DNA of 5,572 nt, taken from NCBI GenBank assembly GCA_015489255.1, contig WGAD01000232.1:1-5572 (forward strand). The letters run 5' to 3'. Within the stretch, counting starts at the first letter, position 1. Every line of letters starts with the position of its first letter. This DNA comes from Anaerolineales bacterium. Its GTDB lineage: Bacteria; Chloroflexota; Anaerolineae; Anaerolineales; Villigracilaceae. The notes under the pieces are model-generated. The model saw nothing but the letters and a program-made list of their open reading frames with translations, was not told where the DNA came from and ran no database searches. Below, piece by piece: positions 1-5,008 of this stretch. Position numbers and translations under genes: made by a program.

Positions 1-249
1 CAACGGCAGTTCCCCTGCGCCGCGCGGATCCAGGAGGCGGCGTGTTTCCACACGGCCAGCGGGCGGGCAAACGGGCGTCGGCGTGGGCATTGGCGAGGGG
101 AGCGCCGCCGGGGTGGCCGTTGGCGCATGGCTCTCCGGGCTGGCGGGCGGCGTTGGGGCCGCCGTGGGCGTGGATGGCACACAGCCGACCAGCAGCCAAA
201 CACAGGCGGCAAAGAGGTAAATTTCTTGACGAATGCCCATGGTTCGCAT
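1..249 (-). CDS. Secreted lipoprotein, N-terminal fragment (possible esterase)
   Basis: Partial gene; only the first 83 codons are inside the window and it continues past the left edge. The translation starts MRTMGIRQEIYLFAACVWLLVGC: a short basic n-region, a hydrophobic core and a lipobox (LVGC, lipidated Cys23), so a lipoprotein signal peptide is directly visible. Residues 24-63 form a low-complexity Thr/Pro/Ala/Ser linker, the usual spacer holding a domain away from the membrane. The globular part begins near residue 64 (PAGRVETRRLLD...). That opening recalls secreted putative esterases of Anaerolineae, but this is an inference from too few residues to name a function. The ATG at 249 is chosen because GGGGGTGA (262-255) is a strong Shine-Dalgarno match eight bases upstream. 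An in-frame ATG at 240 is the alternative and would suit a leaderless transcript from the minus-strand TATAAT at 253-248. Confidence 0.72.
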   Translation of the reverse strand, partial: MRTMGIRQEIYLFAACVWLLVGCVPSTPTAAPTPPASPESHAPTATPAALPSPMPTPTPVCPPAGRVETRRLLDPRGAGELPL

Positions 250-255
250 TATACT
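226..255 (+). promoter_or_regulatory. Promoter of tRNA-Pro
   Basis: TTGACG (226-231) matches the sigma-70 -35 box in five of six bases. TATACT (250-255) matches the -10 box in five of six. The spacer is 18 bp and the tRNA begins 10 bp after the -10, so transcription would start a few bases before the mature 5' end. The promoter sits inside the start of the divergent lipoprotein gene. Confidence 0.7.
248..253 (-). promoter_or_regulatory. Candidate minus-strand -10 box overlapping the tRNA promoter
   Basis: The minus strand reads a perfect TATAAT at 253-248, overlapping the plus-strand -10 of the tRNA promoter. A -35 would fall at 276-271, where GCCACA matches only the last three consensus bases. 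A start about seven bases downstream would fall on or next to the ATG at 240, giving a leaderless lipoprotein transcript. Without a transcript start this is only a candidate; the overlap with the plus-strand box may be symmetry alone. Confidence 0.35.
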
Positions 256-265
256 CACCCCCGCT

Positions 266-341
266 CGGGGTGTGGCGCAGTTGGCAGCGCACCGCGTTTG
301 GGACGCGGGGGTCGTCGGTTCAAGTCCGACCACCCCGACCA
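266..341 (+). tRNA. tRNA-Pro (anticodon UGG)
   Basis: A complete 76-base cloverleaf can be drawn by hand. The acceptor stem CGGGGTG/CACCCCG (266-272/331-337) has seven perfect pairs. The D stem GCGC/GCGC is 275-278/287-290, and the anticodon stem CCGCG/CGCGG is 292-296/304-308. The loop TTTGGGA places the anticodon TGG at 299-301. The T stem is GTCGG/CCGAC with loop TTCAAGT (319-325), and the variable loop has five bases. The discriminator is A338 and the CCA tail (339-341) is encoded. UGG can read all four proline codons when U34 is modified. The C1-G72 pair is typical of bacterial tRNA-Pro. Confidence 0.97.
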
Positions 342-372
342 AAAGACCGCACAAGCGGTCTTTTCTTGTTTT
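341..372 (+). terminator. Intrinsic terminator of tRNA-Pro
   Basis: AAAAGACCGC (341-350) and GCGGTCTTTT (355-364) form a perfect 10-bp stem with an ACAA loop, followed by a T-rich tail that continues to 372. The stem begins on the final A of the tRNA's CCA, so the terminator abuts the mature RNA directly. It also lies just beyond the stop codon of the minus-strand epimerase gene. Its four leading A's would give a short U run in that direction, so weak bidirectional function is possible. Confidence 0.85.
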
Positions 373-389
373 CGCCGTCGGCAAGAGGA

Positions 390-1325
390 TCACAAGCGCA
401 GCAAATCGCGCAGCGCCGCCTCCAACTGGGGAAAACGGAAGCGAAAACCTGCTGCTTGCAAACGGGCTGGCAGGGCATATTGGCCTGCCAACACCAGGTC
501 GGCCTTTTGCCCCAGCGCCAGGCGCAGCCCCCAGGCCGGCGCCGGCAGCCAGACGGGACGCCGCAGCAGCGCGCCGGCTGTGCGCACAAAATCTGCCTGC
601 GAGAGCGGTTGCGGAGCGGTCAGGTTGTAAGCGCCTCGCGCTGCCGGCTCTTCCAGCAAAAAGCGGATGGCCGCCGCCTCGTCGTCCACATGAATCCAGG
701 ATACCCCCTGGCGTCCGCTTCCCAGCCGCCCGCCCAGGCCCAGGCGAATGGGCAAGAGCATCAGGGGCAAGATGCCGCCATCGGCGGCCAGCACAAGGCC
801 GGTGCGCAAGACCACCCGCCGCAAGCCCAGCGATTCGAGTTCGCGGGTAGAGGCCTCCCACTGGCGACAAACCTGCGCCAGGAAGTCGTCGCCGGGAGGC
901 GCGTTTTCGTCCACCGCTGAGGAACGCGGGCCATAATAACCCACGGCGGAAGCCTGCAAGAAGACCGCCGGTCGGCGGGCGGCTCGCCGGATAGCCGCAA
1001 CCAGCAAGCGGCCGCTTTCCACCCGGCTGGCGCGGATGCGTTCGCGCCGTTCTGCCGTCCAGCGTTGCAAAAAGATCGCCGGTGCGCGTTCACCCGCGAT
1101 GCTTTCTCCGGCCAGGTGGACGATGGCGTCGGTCTCCTCCAGGGCTGCCGACCAGTCGCCCAGCATCTGGCCGTCCCAGGGGAGAGGGCGTACTGCCGCG
1201 GGCAGACGGGCTGCTGCCCGTTGCGGGTCGCGAGTCAGCGCAGTCACCTGGTGCCCGGCCTCCAGCAGCTCCTGCGTCAACCGCATGCCGATCAATCCGG
1301 TTGCCCCGGTCAGCAAAACGCGCAC
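390..1325 (-). CDS. TIGR01777 family (YfcH/SulA-like) NAD(P)-binding epimerase
   Basis: An extended short-chain dehydrogenase of the TIGR01777 family: cytoplasmic, NAD(P)-binding, substrate unknown across the family. Length is 311 aa from the chosen start, close to the family's usual 300. Visible motifs are the Rossmann glycines GATGLIG (7-13), HLAGESI (70-76), SAVGYYG (126-132), then DDFLAQVCRQWE (146-157). The family signature GLGGRLGSGRQGVSWIHVDD lies at about 196-215. The C-terminal part (about 262-308) matches the DUF1731 region, ending in GFRFRFPQLEAALRDLL. The start is taken as GTG at 1325, giving MRVLLTGATG, because AAGGAGGAG (1337-1329) is placed correctly for it. An in-frame ATG at 1340 would add MKEEA, but only an AAGG directly abuts it. 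The ATG at 1391 is less likely still: it adds 22 residues lacking family resemblance. It is transcribed alone, divergent from the 1415 operon and convergent with the tRNA. Family assignment is secure; function is not known. Confidence 0.93.
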   Translation of the reverse strand: MRVLLTGATGLIGMRLTQELLEAGHQVTALTRDPQRAAARLPAAVRPLPWDGQMLGDWSAALEETDAIVHLAGESIAGERAPAIFLQRWTAERRERIRASRVESGRLLVAAIRRAARRPAVFLQASAVGYYGPRSSAVDENAPPGDDFLAQVCRQWEASTRELESLGLRRVVLRTGLVLAADGGILPLMLLPIRLGLGGRLGSGRQGVSWIHVDDEAAAIRFLLEEPAARGAYNLTAPQPLSQADFVRTAGALLRRPVWLPAPAWGLRLALGQKADLVLAGQYALPARLQAAGFRFRFPQLEAALRDLLRL

Positions 1326-1328
1326 GGC

Positions 1329-1337
1329 CTCCTCCTT
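1329..1337 (-). promoter_or_regulatory. Ribosome binding site that selects the GTG start
   Basis: AAGGAGGAG on the minus strand (1337-1329) is nearly the full anti-Shine-Dalgarno complement and ends three bases before the GTG at 1325. It lies inside the extra codons predicted by the ATG at 1340, which argues that those codons are untranslated leader. Confidence 0.65.
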
Positions 1338-1362
1338 CATCCTTAAGTGCCATCTGTGTTTT

Positions 1363-1391
1363 ACTATAACTTGCGTTACAATAAAATGCAA
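1363..1391 (-). promoter_or_regulatory. Candidate promoter of the epimerase gene
   Basis: Minus-strand TATAGT (1368-1363) is a five-of-six -10 box. TTGCAT (1391-1386) sits 17 bp upstream as a weak -35 (three of six). Transcription would start near 1356, about 30 bases before the GTG. This is the only AT-rich stretch nearby. Confidence 0.4.
1377..1382 (+). promoter_or_regulatory. Candidate -10 box for the plus-strand operon
   Basis: TACAAT (five of six) lies 33 bp before the ATG at 1415 in the AT-rich divergent region. No good -35 is found 16-18 bp upstream, so an activator or a different start site may be involved. It interleaves with the minus-strand promoter candidate. Confidence 0.35.
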
Positions 1392-1414
1392 CCATTTCTC
1401 ACGGAGGCAGAAGC

Positions 1415-1711
1415 ATGGCCCGTCAACAATATGATCTGATCCTGGAAGCAGTGCATTATCGTGCCGATGGCGAGATCGACTGGGTGCGTGGCTATGAACG
1501 CCGCGGCGCCGCCTTCTCCGATCGTTTGGTCTGGAGCCGCGATCAATTGCTGGAACGGTTGCGCGCCGGGCAGCGCGTGTTGACCGGCGCCCGCAAAGCG
1601 TACTGGGGCAACAGTTTCGAAATCGGGAAACCGGTCCGCCTGGTGAACGGGAACATCACCACCCGCGCCCAGGCCACCCGCGACGACCTGGAAGACTTGC
1701 CCCGCCTGTAA
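1415..1711 (+). CDS. Conserved hypothetical protein, 98 aa
   Basis: I do not recognise a named family. It encodes a small, hydrophilic, probably cytoplasmic protein with no signal peptide or membrane segment. The N-terminal half reads as a beta strand and turn (YDLILEAVHY, 6-15; DGEIDWVRGYERRG, 18-31). Then come a likely amphipathic helix (SRDQLLERLRAGQ, 41-53) and a strand-rich end (SFEIGKPVRLVNG, 67-79). The layout resembles small uncharacterised proteins I associate with Anaerolineae, recalled rather than searched. The start is well supported: GGAGG (1403-1407) lies seven bases before the ATG. It is first in the plus-strand operon and followed after 24 bp by the NERD-like gene. High coding quality and a clean ribosome binding site make it a real gene. 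Confidence 0.85.
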   Translation: MARQQYDLILEAVHYRADGEIDWVRGYERRGAAFSDRLVWSRDQLLERLRAGQRVLTGARKAYWGNSFEIGKPVRLVNGNITTRAQATRDDLEDLPRL

Positions 1712-1735
1712 ACCCACTCACGGACGGAGAGCGCC

Positions 1736-2584
1736 ATGAAAGTTTTGGATTTCACCCCCTACCGCGGGGCCAACGGTAAAATTTCCCCCGTTGGTCTGGC
1801 CTTGGGCATGATCAAACACGGCATCAATTACCCCAAAATGCTTGAGGCCCAGGACGCTATCCAGGCCCGCCTGAAGAAGGGGCTGGGCGGCGCCTTCGTC
1901 TTGTTACGCAACCTGACCCTGCCAAAATCCGATATCCTGGTGCCGATGGTGCTGGTGGGGCCGCCCGGGGTGTATGTGCTGATGCCCACCCACCTCACCG
2001 GTGTGTACGAGGCGCGTGAATCGCAATGGGGTGTGTTGGAGAAAAACCAATTCAAACCGGCCAGTGTCAACCTGATCCGCCGGACGGCCAACCTGACCCG
2101 CGCCGTTCAGGTTTCTTTGCAACGTCAGGGGCTGGTGCTGGATCACCTGGAGGGTGTGCTGGTGGCCGCCAACCCTGGGCTGCAAATTGAAACCGCGCGC
2201 CCGATCGTCCGCGTCCTGATGGCCGACGCCCTGGACGGCTTTGTGCGTTCCCTGAGCGGGGCCCGCCCCGTCCTCTCCCGCCACGACATCCAATCCATCG
2301 TCAGCCTGCTGCAAGGGAAGGAGCCGGAACCCAACCCGGCAGAGGCGCTCGATTGGCGGCAATTTACCGAAGAAGGCGAAGACGAAGAAGCCGAGGCCAC
2401 GCCCGATCAGCCGCCAGAGGCCCGGCAACCTGTTCGCCCATCGCCCAGGCCGCGGCCAGCCCCAGAGCCGAGGTGGCCGCTGGGGCTTTCGACCAAACAG
2501 TTCTTCCTCCTGCTGGGCATGTTTCTCTTCGAGGTGCTGATCCTCTTCGCCATGGTTATCACCGTCGCCCTGACCACTCAATGA
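1736..2584 (+). CDS. Tail-anchored protein with degenerate NERD-like domain
   Basis: A 282-aa protein in three visible parts. Residues 37-135 resemble a NERD (nuclease-related) core: FVLLRNLTLPKSDILVP (54-70), then VLVGPPGVYVLMP (72-84) and a following G and W (89, 98). If that alignment holds, the positions of the usual Asp and Glu-x-Lys nuclease residues are Pro70, Met83 and Thr85, so the domain would be catalytically dead. The linker is acidic (EEGEDEEAE, 212-220) and then Pro/Arg-rich (226-247). A single hydrophobic helix (about 256-279) ends three residues before the C-terminus. With no signal peptide, this implies a tail anchor with the main domain in the cytoplasm; Glu266 lies inside the helix. 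GGAGAG (1726-1731) supports the start. The stop overlaps the next gene's start (ATGA). NERD relationship is inference; function unknown. Confidence 0.85.
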   Translation: MKVLDFTPYRGANGKISPVGLALGMIKHGINYPKMLEAQDAIQARLKKGLGGAFVLLRNLTLPKSDILVPMVLVGPPGVYVLMPTHLTGVYEARESQWGVLEKNQFKPASVNLIRRTANLTRAVQVSLQRQGLVLDHLEGVLVAANPGLQIETARPIVRVLMADALDGFVRSLSGARPVLSRHDIQSIVSLLQGKEPEPNPAEALDWRQFTEEGEDEEAEATPDQPPEARQPVRPSPRPRPAPEPRWPLGLSTKQFFLLLGMFLFEVLILFAMVITVALTTQ

Positions 2585-3324
2585 ACGAACCGTACCTGTC
2601 CATTGTTATCCCGGCGCATAACGAAGCAAAACGCCTGCCCGCCACCCTGGAGCAGGTCTTTGCTTTTCTGGCCGCGCAACCCTGGGAGGGGGAGGTCCTG
2701 GTGGTGGAAAACGGCAGCCAGGATGAAACGCTGGCCCTGGCGCGCCGTTACCAGGCGCGCTACCCGTCCCTGCGCGTGATGCAGGTGAGCACCCGTGGCA
2801 AGGGGCTGGCCGTGCGCGCCGGAATGCTGGCCGCCCGCGGACGTTATCGCTTCATGTGCGATGCCGATCTTTCCATGCCCATTGAGCAAACGCTGCGCTT
2901 TTTGCCGCCCGTCCAACCGGCAGAAGCCGCTGTGATCATCGGTTCGCGCGAGGCTGTCGGCGCCCGCCGCTACCACGAACCCGCGCATCGCCACTGGGGC
3001 GGACGCCTGATTAACTGGATGGTGCAGCTGCTGGTGCTCCCCGGCATCCGCGATACCCAATGCGGCTTCAAATGCTTTCGCGCCGATGCGGCGGCGGAGA
3101 TCTTTGCGCGCCAGACCCTGGGCAGCATTGCCTTCGATGTGGAAATCCTCTTTCTGGCGCGGCGGTTCGGGTATGCCATCTACGAAACGCCCATCGACTG
3201 GTATTACAACAGCGATAGCCGCATCCGGCTGCTGGAAGACACCCTGACCATGCTCAAGGATTTGTTCCGTATTCGCGCTAATGCGCGCCGAGGCGTGTAC
3301 GATGCCCCGCTCTCCGCTCCCTAA
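2581..3324 (+). CDS. Family-2 glycosyltransferase, dolichyl-phosphate glucosyltransferase type
   Basis: A 247-aa GT-A fold enzyme of GT family 2, closest in style to the dolichyl-phosphate beta-glucosyltransferase (DPG synthase) group. These transfer a sugar from a nucleotide donor to a polyprenyl phosphate at the inner membrane face for later envelope glycosylation. Visible motifs are LSIVIPAHNEAKRLP (6-20), VVENGSQDET (41-50), RGKGLAVRAGM (72-82), the metal-binding DAD (94-96), a GSR motif, and the subgroup signature GIRDTQCGFKCFR with FDVEILFLARR after it. There is no membrane helix, so it is probably a soluble or peripheral single-domain enzyme. The actual donor and acceptor cannot be read from sequence. 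The start is the ATG overlapping the previous stop (ATGA); no strong ribosome site precedes it, so translational coupling is likely. An open frame continues upstream but lies within the preceding gene and is not expected to be used. Confidence 0.92.
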   Translation: MNEPYLSIVIPAHNEAKRLPATLEQVFAFLAAQPWEGEVLVVENGSQDETLALARRYQARYPSLRVMQVSTRGKGLAVRAGMLAARGRYRFMCDADLSMPIEQTLRFLPPVQPAEAAVIIGSREAVGARRYHEPAHRHWGGRLINWMVQLLVLPGIRDTQCGFKCFRADAAAEIFARQTLGSIAFDVEILFLARRFGYAIYETPIDWYYNSDSRIRLLEDTLTMLKDLFRIRANARRGVYDAPLSAP

Positions 3325-3964
3325 GCCGCCAGCGCGCCCCAGCCTGCAATGGGAAGAACGCTTTTGGGCGCAAGACCTGCGTTGGGTGGCCGGCTTGGAC
3401 GAGGCCGGGCGCGGCGCGTTGGCCGGGCCGGTGGCCGTCGGCGCCGTCATCTTGCCGCCGGAAGAAGCCCTGCTGGCGACCCTGGACGGGGTGCGCGATT
3501 CCAAGCAGATGACCGCCCGCCAGCGCGCGCACTGGATGCGGCGCATCCAGCAGGCGGCGATCGCTTGGGCGGTTGGTCTGGCTTCCCCGGAGGAGATCGA
3601 TGCCCGCGGCATCGCCGCAGCGATTCAGTTGGCCGCCAGCCGCGCCCTGCAAGGGTTGTCTCGCCCGCCACAGGCCCTGCTCTGCGATTACGGACTGCGC
3701 TCGCCGGCTCCCGATCTGCCGCAGGAGAGCCTGGTGCGCGGCGATGCCCGCAGCCTGAGCATTGCTGCCGCTTCTATCCTGGGCAAGGTGTACCGCGATC
3801 GGCTGCTGCAGCAGCTGGCATGGCGTTTCCCGGGGTACGGTCTGGCGCAGCACAAGGGCTATGGCACGCGGGCGCATCGGCTGGCCCTGCAACGCCTGGG
3901 GCCAACGCCCATCCACCGCCGCAGCTTTCGCAGCACACCGCCCCGCCCGGCAACCGACGCTTGA
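3302..3964 (+). CDS. rnhB: Ribonuclease HII
   Basis: Cytoplasmic endonuclease that cuts RNA in RNA/DNA hybrids and starts removal of single ribonucleotides from DNA. The 220-aa length is normal for the family. The first motif GLDEAGRGALAGPV gives catalytic Asp33 and Glu34. DSK (66-68) follows, then CDYG with the third acidic residue Asp129, then RGDARSLSIAAASILGK, and KVYRD with the fourth, Asp166. The conserved HKGYGT segment follows. All four catalytic acids are therefore present. The start at 3302 is preferred because GAGG (3290-3293) lies eight bases upstream. An in-frame ATG at 3281 would add seven residues but has no ribosome site. The gene overlaps the glycosyltransferase by 23 bp, so its ribosome site lies within that coding region. 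The tail after about residue 200 is basic and unconserved. It ends 12 bp from the convergent pyrB. Confidence 0.96.
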   Translation: MPRSPLPKPPARPSLQWEERFWAQDLRWVAGLDEAGRGALAGPVAVGAVILPPEEALLATLDGVRDSKQMTARQRAHWMRRIQQAAIAWAVGLASPEEIDARGIAAAIQLAASRALQGLSRPPQALLCDYGLRSPAPDLPQESLVRGDARSLSIAAASILGKVYRDRLLQQLAWRFPGYGLAQHKGYGTRAHRLALQRLGPTPIHRRSFRSTPPRPATDA

Positions 3965-3976
3965 GGCCGCGGGCGC

Positions 3977-4960
3977 TCAGGCCTTGCCGAGCACCATGGC
4001 CAGCAACGCCATGCGAATGTACAGGCCATATTCCATTTGGCGGAAATAGGCCGCTCGCGGGTCGTCGTCGAAGTCGGGGCTGATCTCGCCGACGCGCGGC
4101 AAGGGGTGCATGACGATCATTTCCTGCCGGGCTGCTTGCATCACCTGCGGCGTGATGACGTAAGCATCTTTCACCTGTTCGTATTCCTGGGGATCTGCAA
4201 AGCGTTCCTTCTGCACGCGCGTCACATAAAGCACGTCTGTTTCGGGCAAGACGGCCTCCAGGGTGGTGAATTCGGCCTGGGGCACGCCGCGCGCGGCCAC
4301 TTCGTCCATCACCTCGCGCGGCATCCGCAGGATCTCGGGCGAAACATAGTTGATCTTCACATCATACAGCGAAAGCAGCCGCGCCAGGGAATGCACGGTG
4401 CGGCCGTATTTCAAATCGCCCAGCATGGTCACCGTCAGCCCGTCGATGCGGCCCACGCCCAGTTCTTCGAAAATGGTAAAGGTATCGAGCAGGGCCTGGG
4501 TGGGGTGTTCGCCGGCGCCGTCGCCAGCGTTGATGACCGGTTTGCGCGCTGCCCGGGCGGCGATCTCTGCCGAACCGGTTTGCGGGTGGCGCAGGACGAT
4601 CACGTCGGCGTAGCACTCCAGGGTGCGCACCGTATCGGGCAGGCTTTCACCTTTTGCCACCGAGGAATAGCGTACCTCGTTGATTGGGATGACCGACCCG
4701 CCCAGGCGCTCCATGGCCGCGGTGAAGCTGGATGAGGTGCGCGTGGAGGGTTCATAAAACAAATTGGCCAGGATTTTGCCCTTTAGCAAGTCGAAGGTGC
4801 CAATGCGCTCGACCATGCCGCGCATCTCGTGTGCCACGCCAAAAATGTATTCCAGGTCGGCGCGGTCGAATTGGCGCACAGAGAGGATGTCTTTACCATA
4901 CCAGGGGGCGTGTTTGTTTTCGCCAAACGGCAGGTGGGGAGAGGCAGAGGGGGTGGGCAT
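3977..4960 (-). CDS. pyrB: Aspartate carbamoyltransferase catalytic chain
   Basis: Condenses carbamoyl phosphate and L-aspartate to N-carbamoyl-aspartate, the committed step of pyrimidine synthesis. At 327 aa it is slightly longer than the common 300-310, because of a Pro/Ser-rich N-terminal extension of about 24 residues. Carbamoyl-phosphate residues are in STRT (72-75), with the donated Ser/Lys loop SSVAKGES (99-106), RHP (124-126) and HPTQ (152-155). The aspartate domain shows [13 protein letters not shown] (180-192), RVQKERF (248-254) and HPLPRV (285-290). All expected active-site residues are present. Variants such as STRTSSSF and the DPRAAYFRQ ending resemble the ATC domain of animal CAD. 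The ATG at 4960 is chosen because AAAGGAG (4973-4967) lies six bases upstream; TTG at 4966 is in frame but poorly spaced. It lies 48 bp after pyrC, in one transcript by inference. No regulatory chain gene (pyrI) is visible. Confidence 0.97.
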   Translation of the reverse strand: MPTPSASPHLPFGENKHAPWYGKDILSVRQFDRADLEYIFGVAHEMRGMVERIGTFDLLKGKILANLFYEPSTRTSSSFTAAMERLGGSVIPINEVRYSSVAKGESLPDTVRTLECYADVIVLRHPQTGSAEIAARAARKPVINAGDGAGEHPTQALLDTFTIFEELGVGRIDGLTVTMLGDLKYGRTVHSLARLLSLYDVKINYVSPEILRMPREVMDEVAARGVPQAEFTTLEAVLPETDVLYVTRVQKERFADPQEYEQVKDAYVITPQVMQAARQEMIVMHPLPRVGEISPDFDDDPRAAYFRQMEYGLYIRMALLAMVLGKA

Positions 4961-5008
4961 GAGCAACTCCTTTGAACAAAAGAAAAGCGAACAACAAGAA
5001 GGGCCGGT

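Noticed and set aside
266..372. tRNA 3' end as an integration (att) site
   Set aside because: There is no second copy of the tRNA 3' end, no integrase and no mobile-element gene in the window, and housekeeping genes lie on both sides.
42..920. Long plus-strand open frame of 292 codons across the tRNA and epimerase region
   Set aside because: It runs antisense through the lipoprotein and epimerase genes and straight through the tRNA and terminator. Its translation is low-complexity Arg/Ala/Gln-rich with no family motif, as expected for a shadow frame in GC-rich DNA.
2353..2580. 76-residue N-terminal extension of the glycosyltransferase
   Set aside because: The extra stretch is Arg/Ala-rich, lies within the preceding gene in another frame, and the family begins at the LSIVIPAHNE strand just after the ATG at 2581.
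1904..2581. Minus-strand open frame of 225 codons opposite the NERD-like gene
   Set aside because: It is rich in His/Gln/Gly without domain signals. The plus-strand gene has a ribosome site, a membrane helix and operon spacing.
2578..3612. Minus-strand open frame of 344 codons opposite the glycosyltransferase and rnhB
   Set aside because: Both genes on the plus strand have full family motifs; the antisense frame has none and its codon pattern mirrors theirs.
4037..4735. Plus-strand open frame of 232 codons opposite pyrB
   Set aside because: pyrB is unambiguous on the minus strand; the frame is its shadow.
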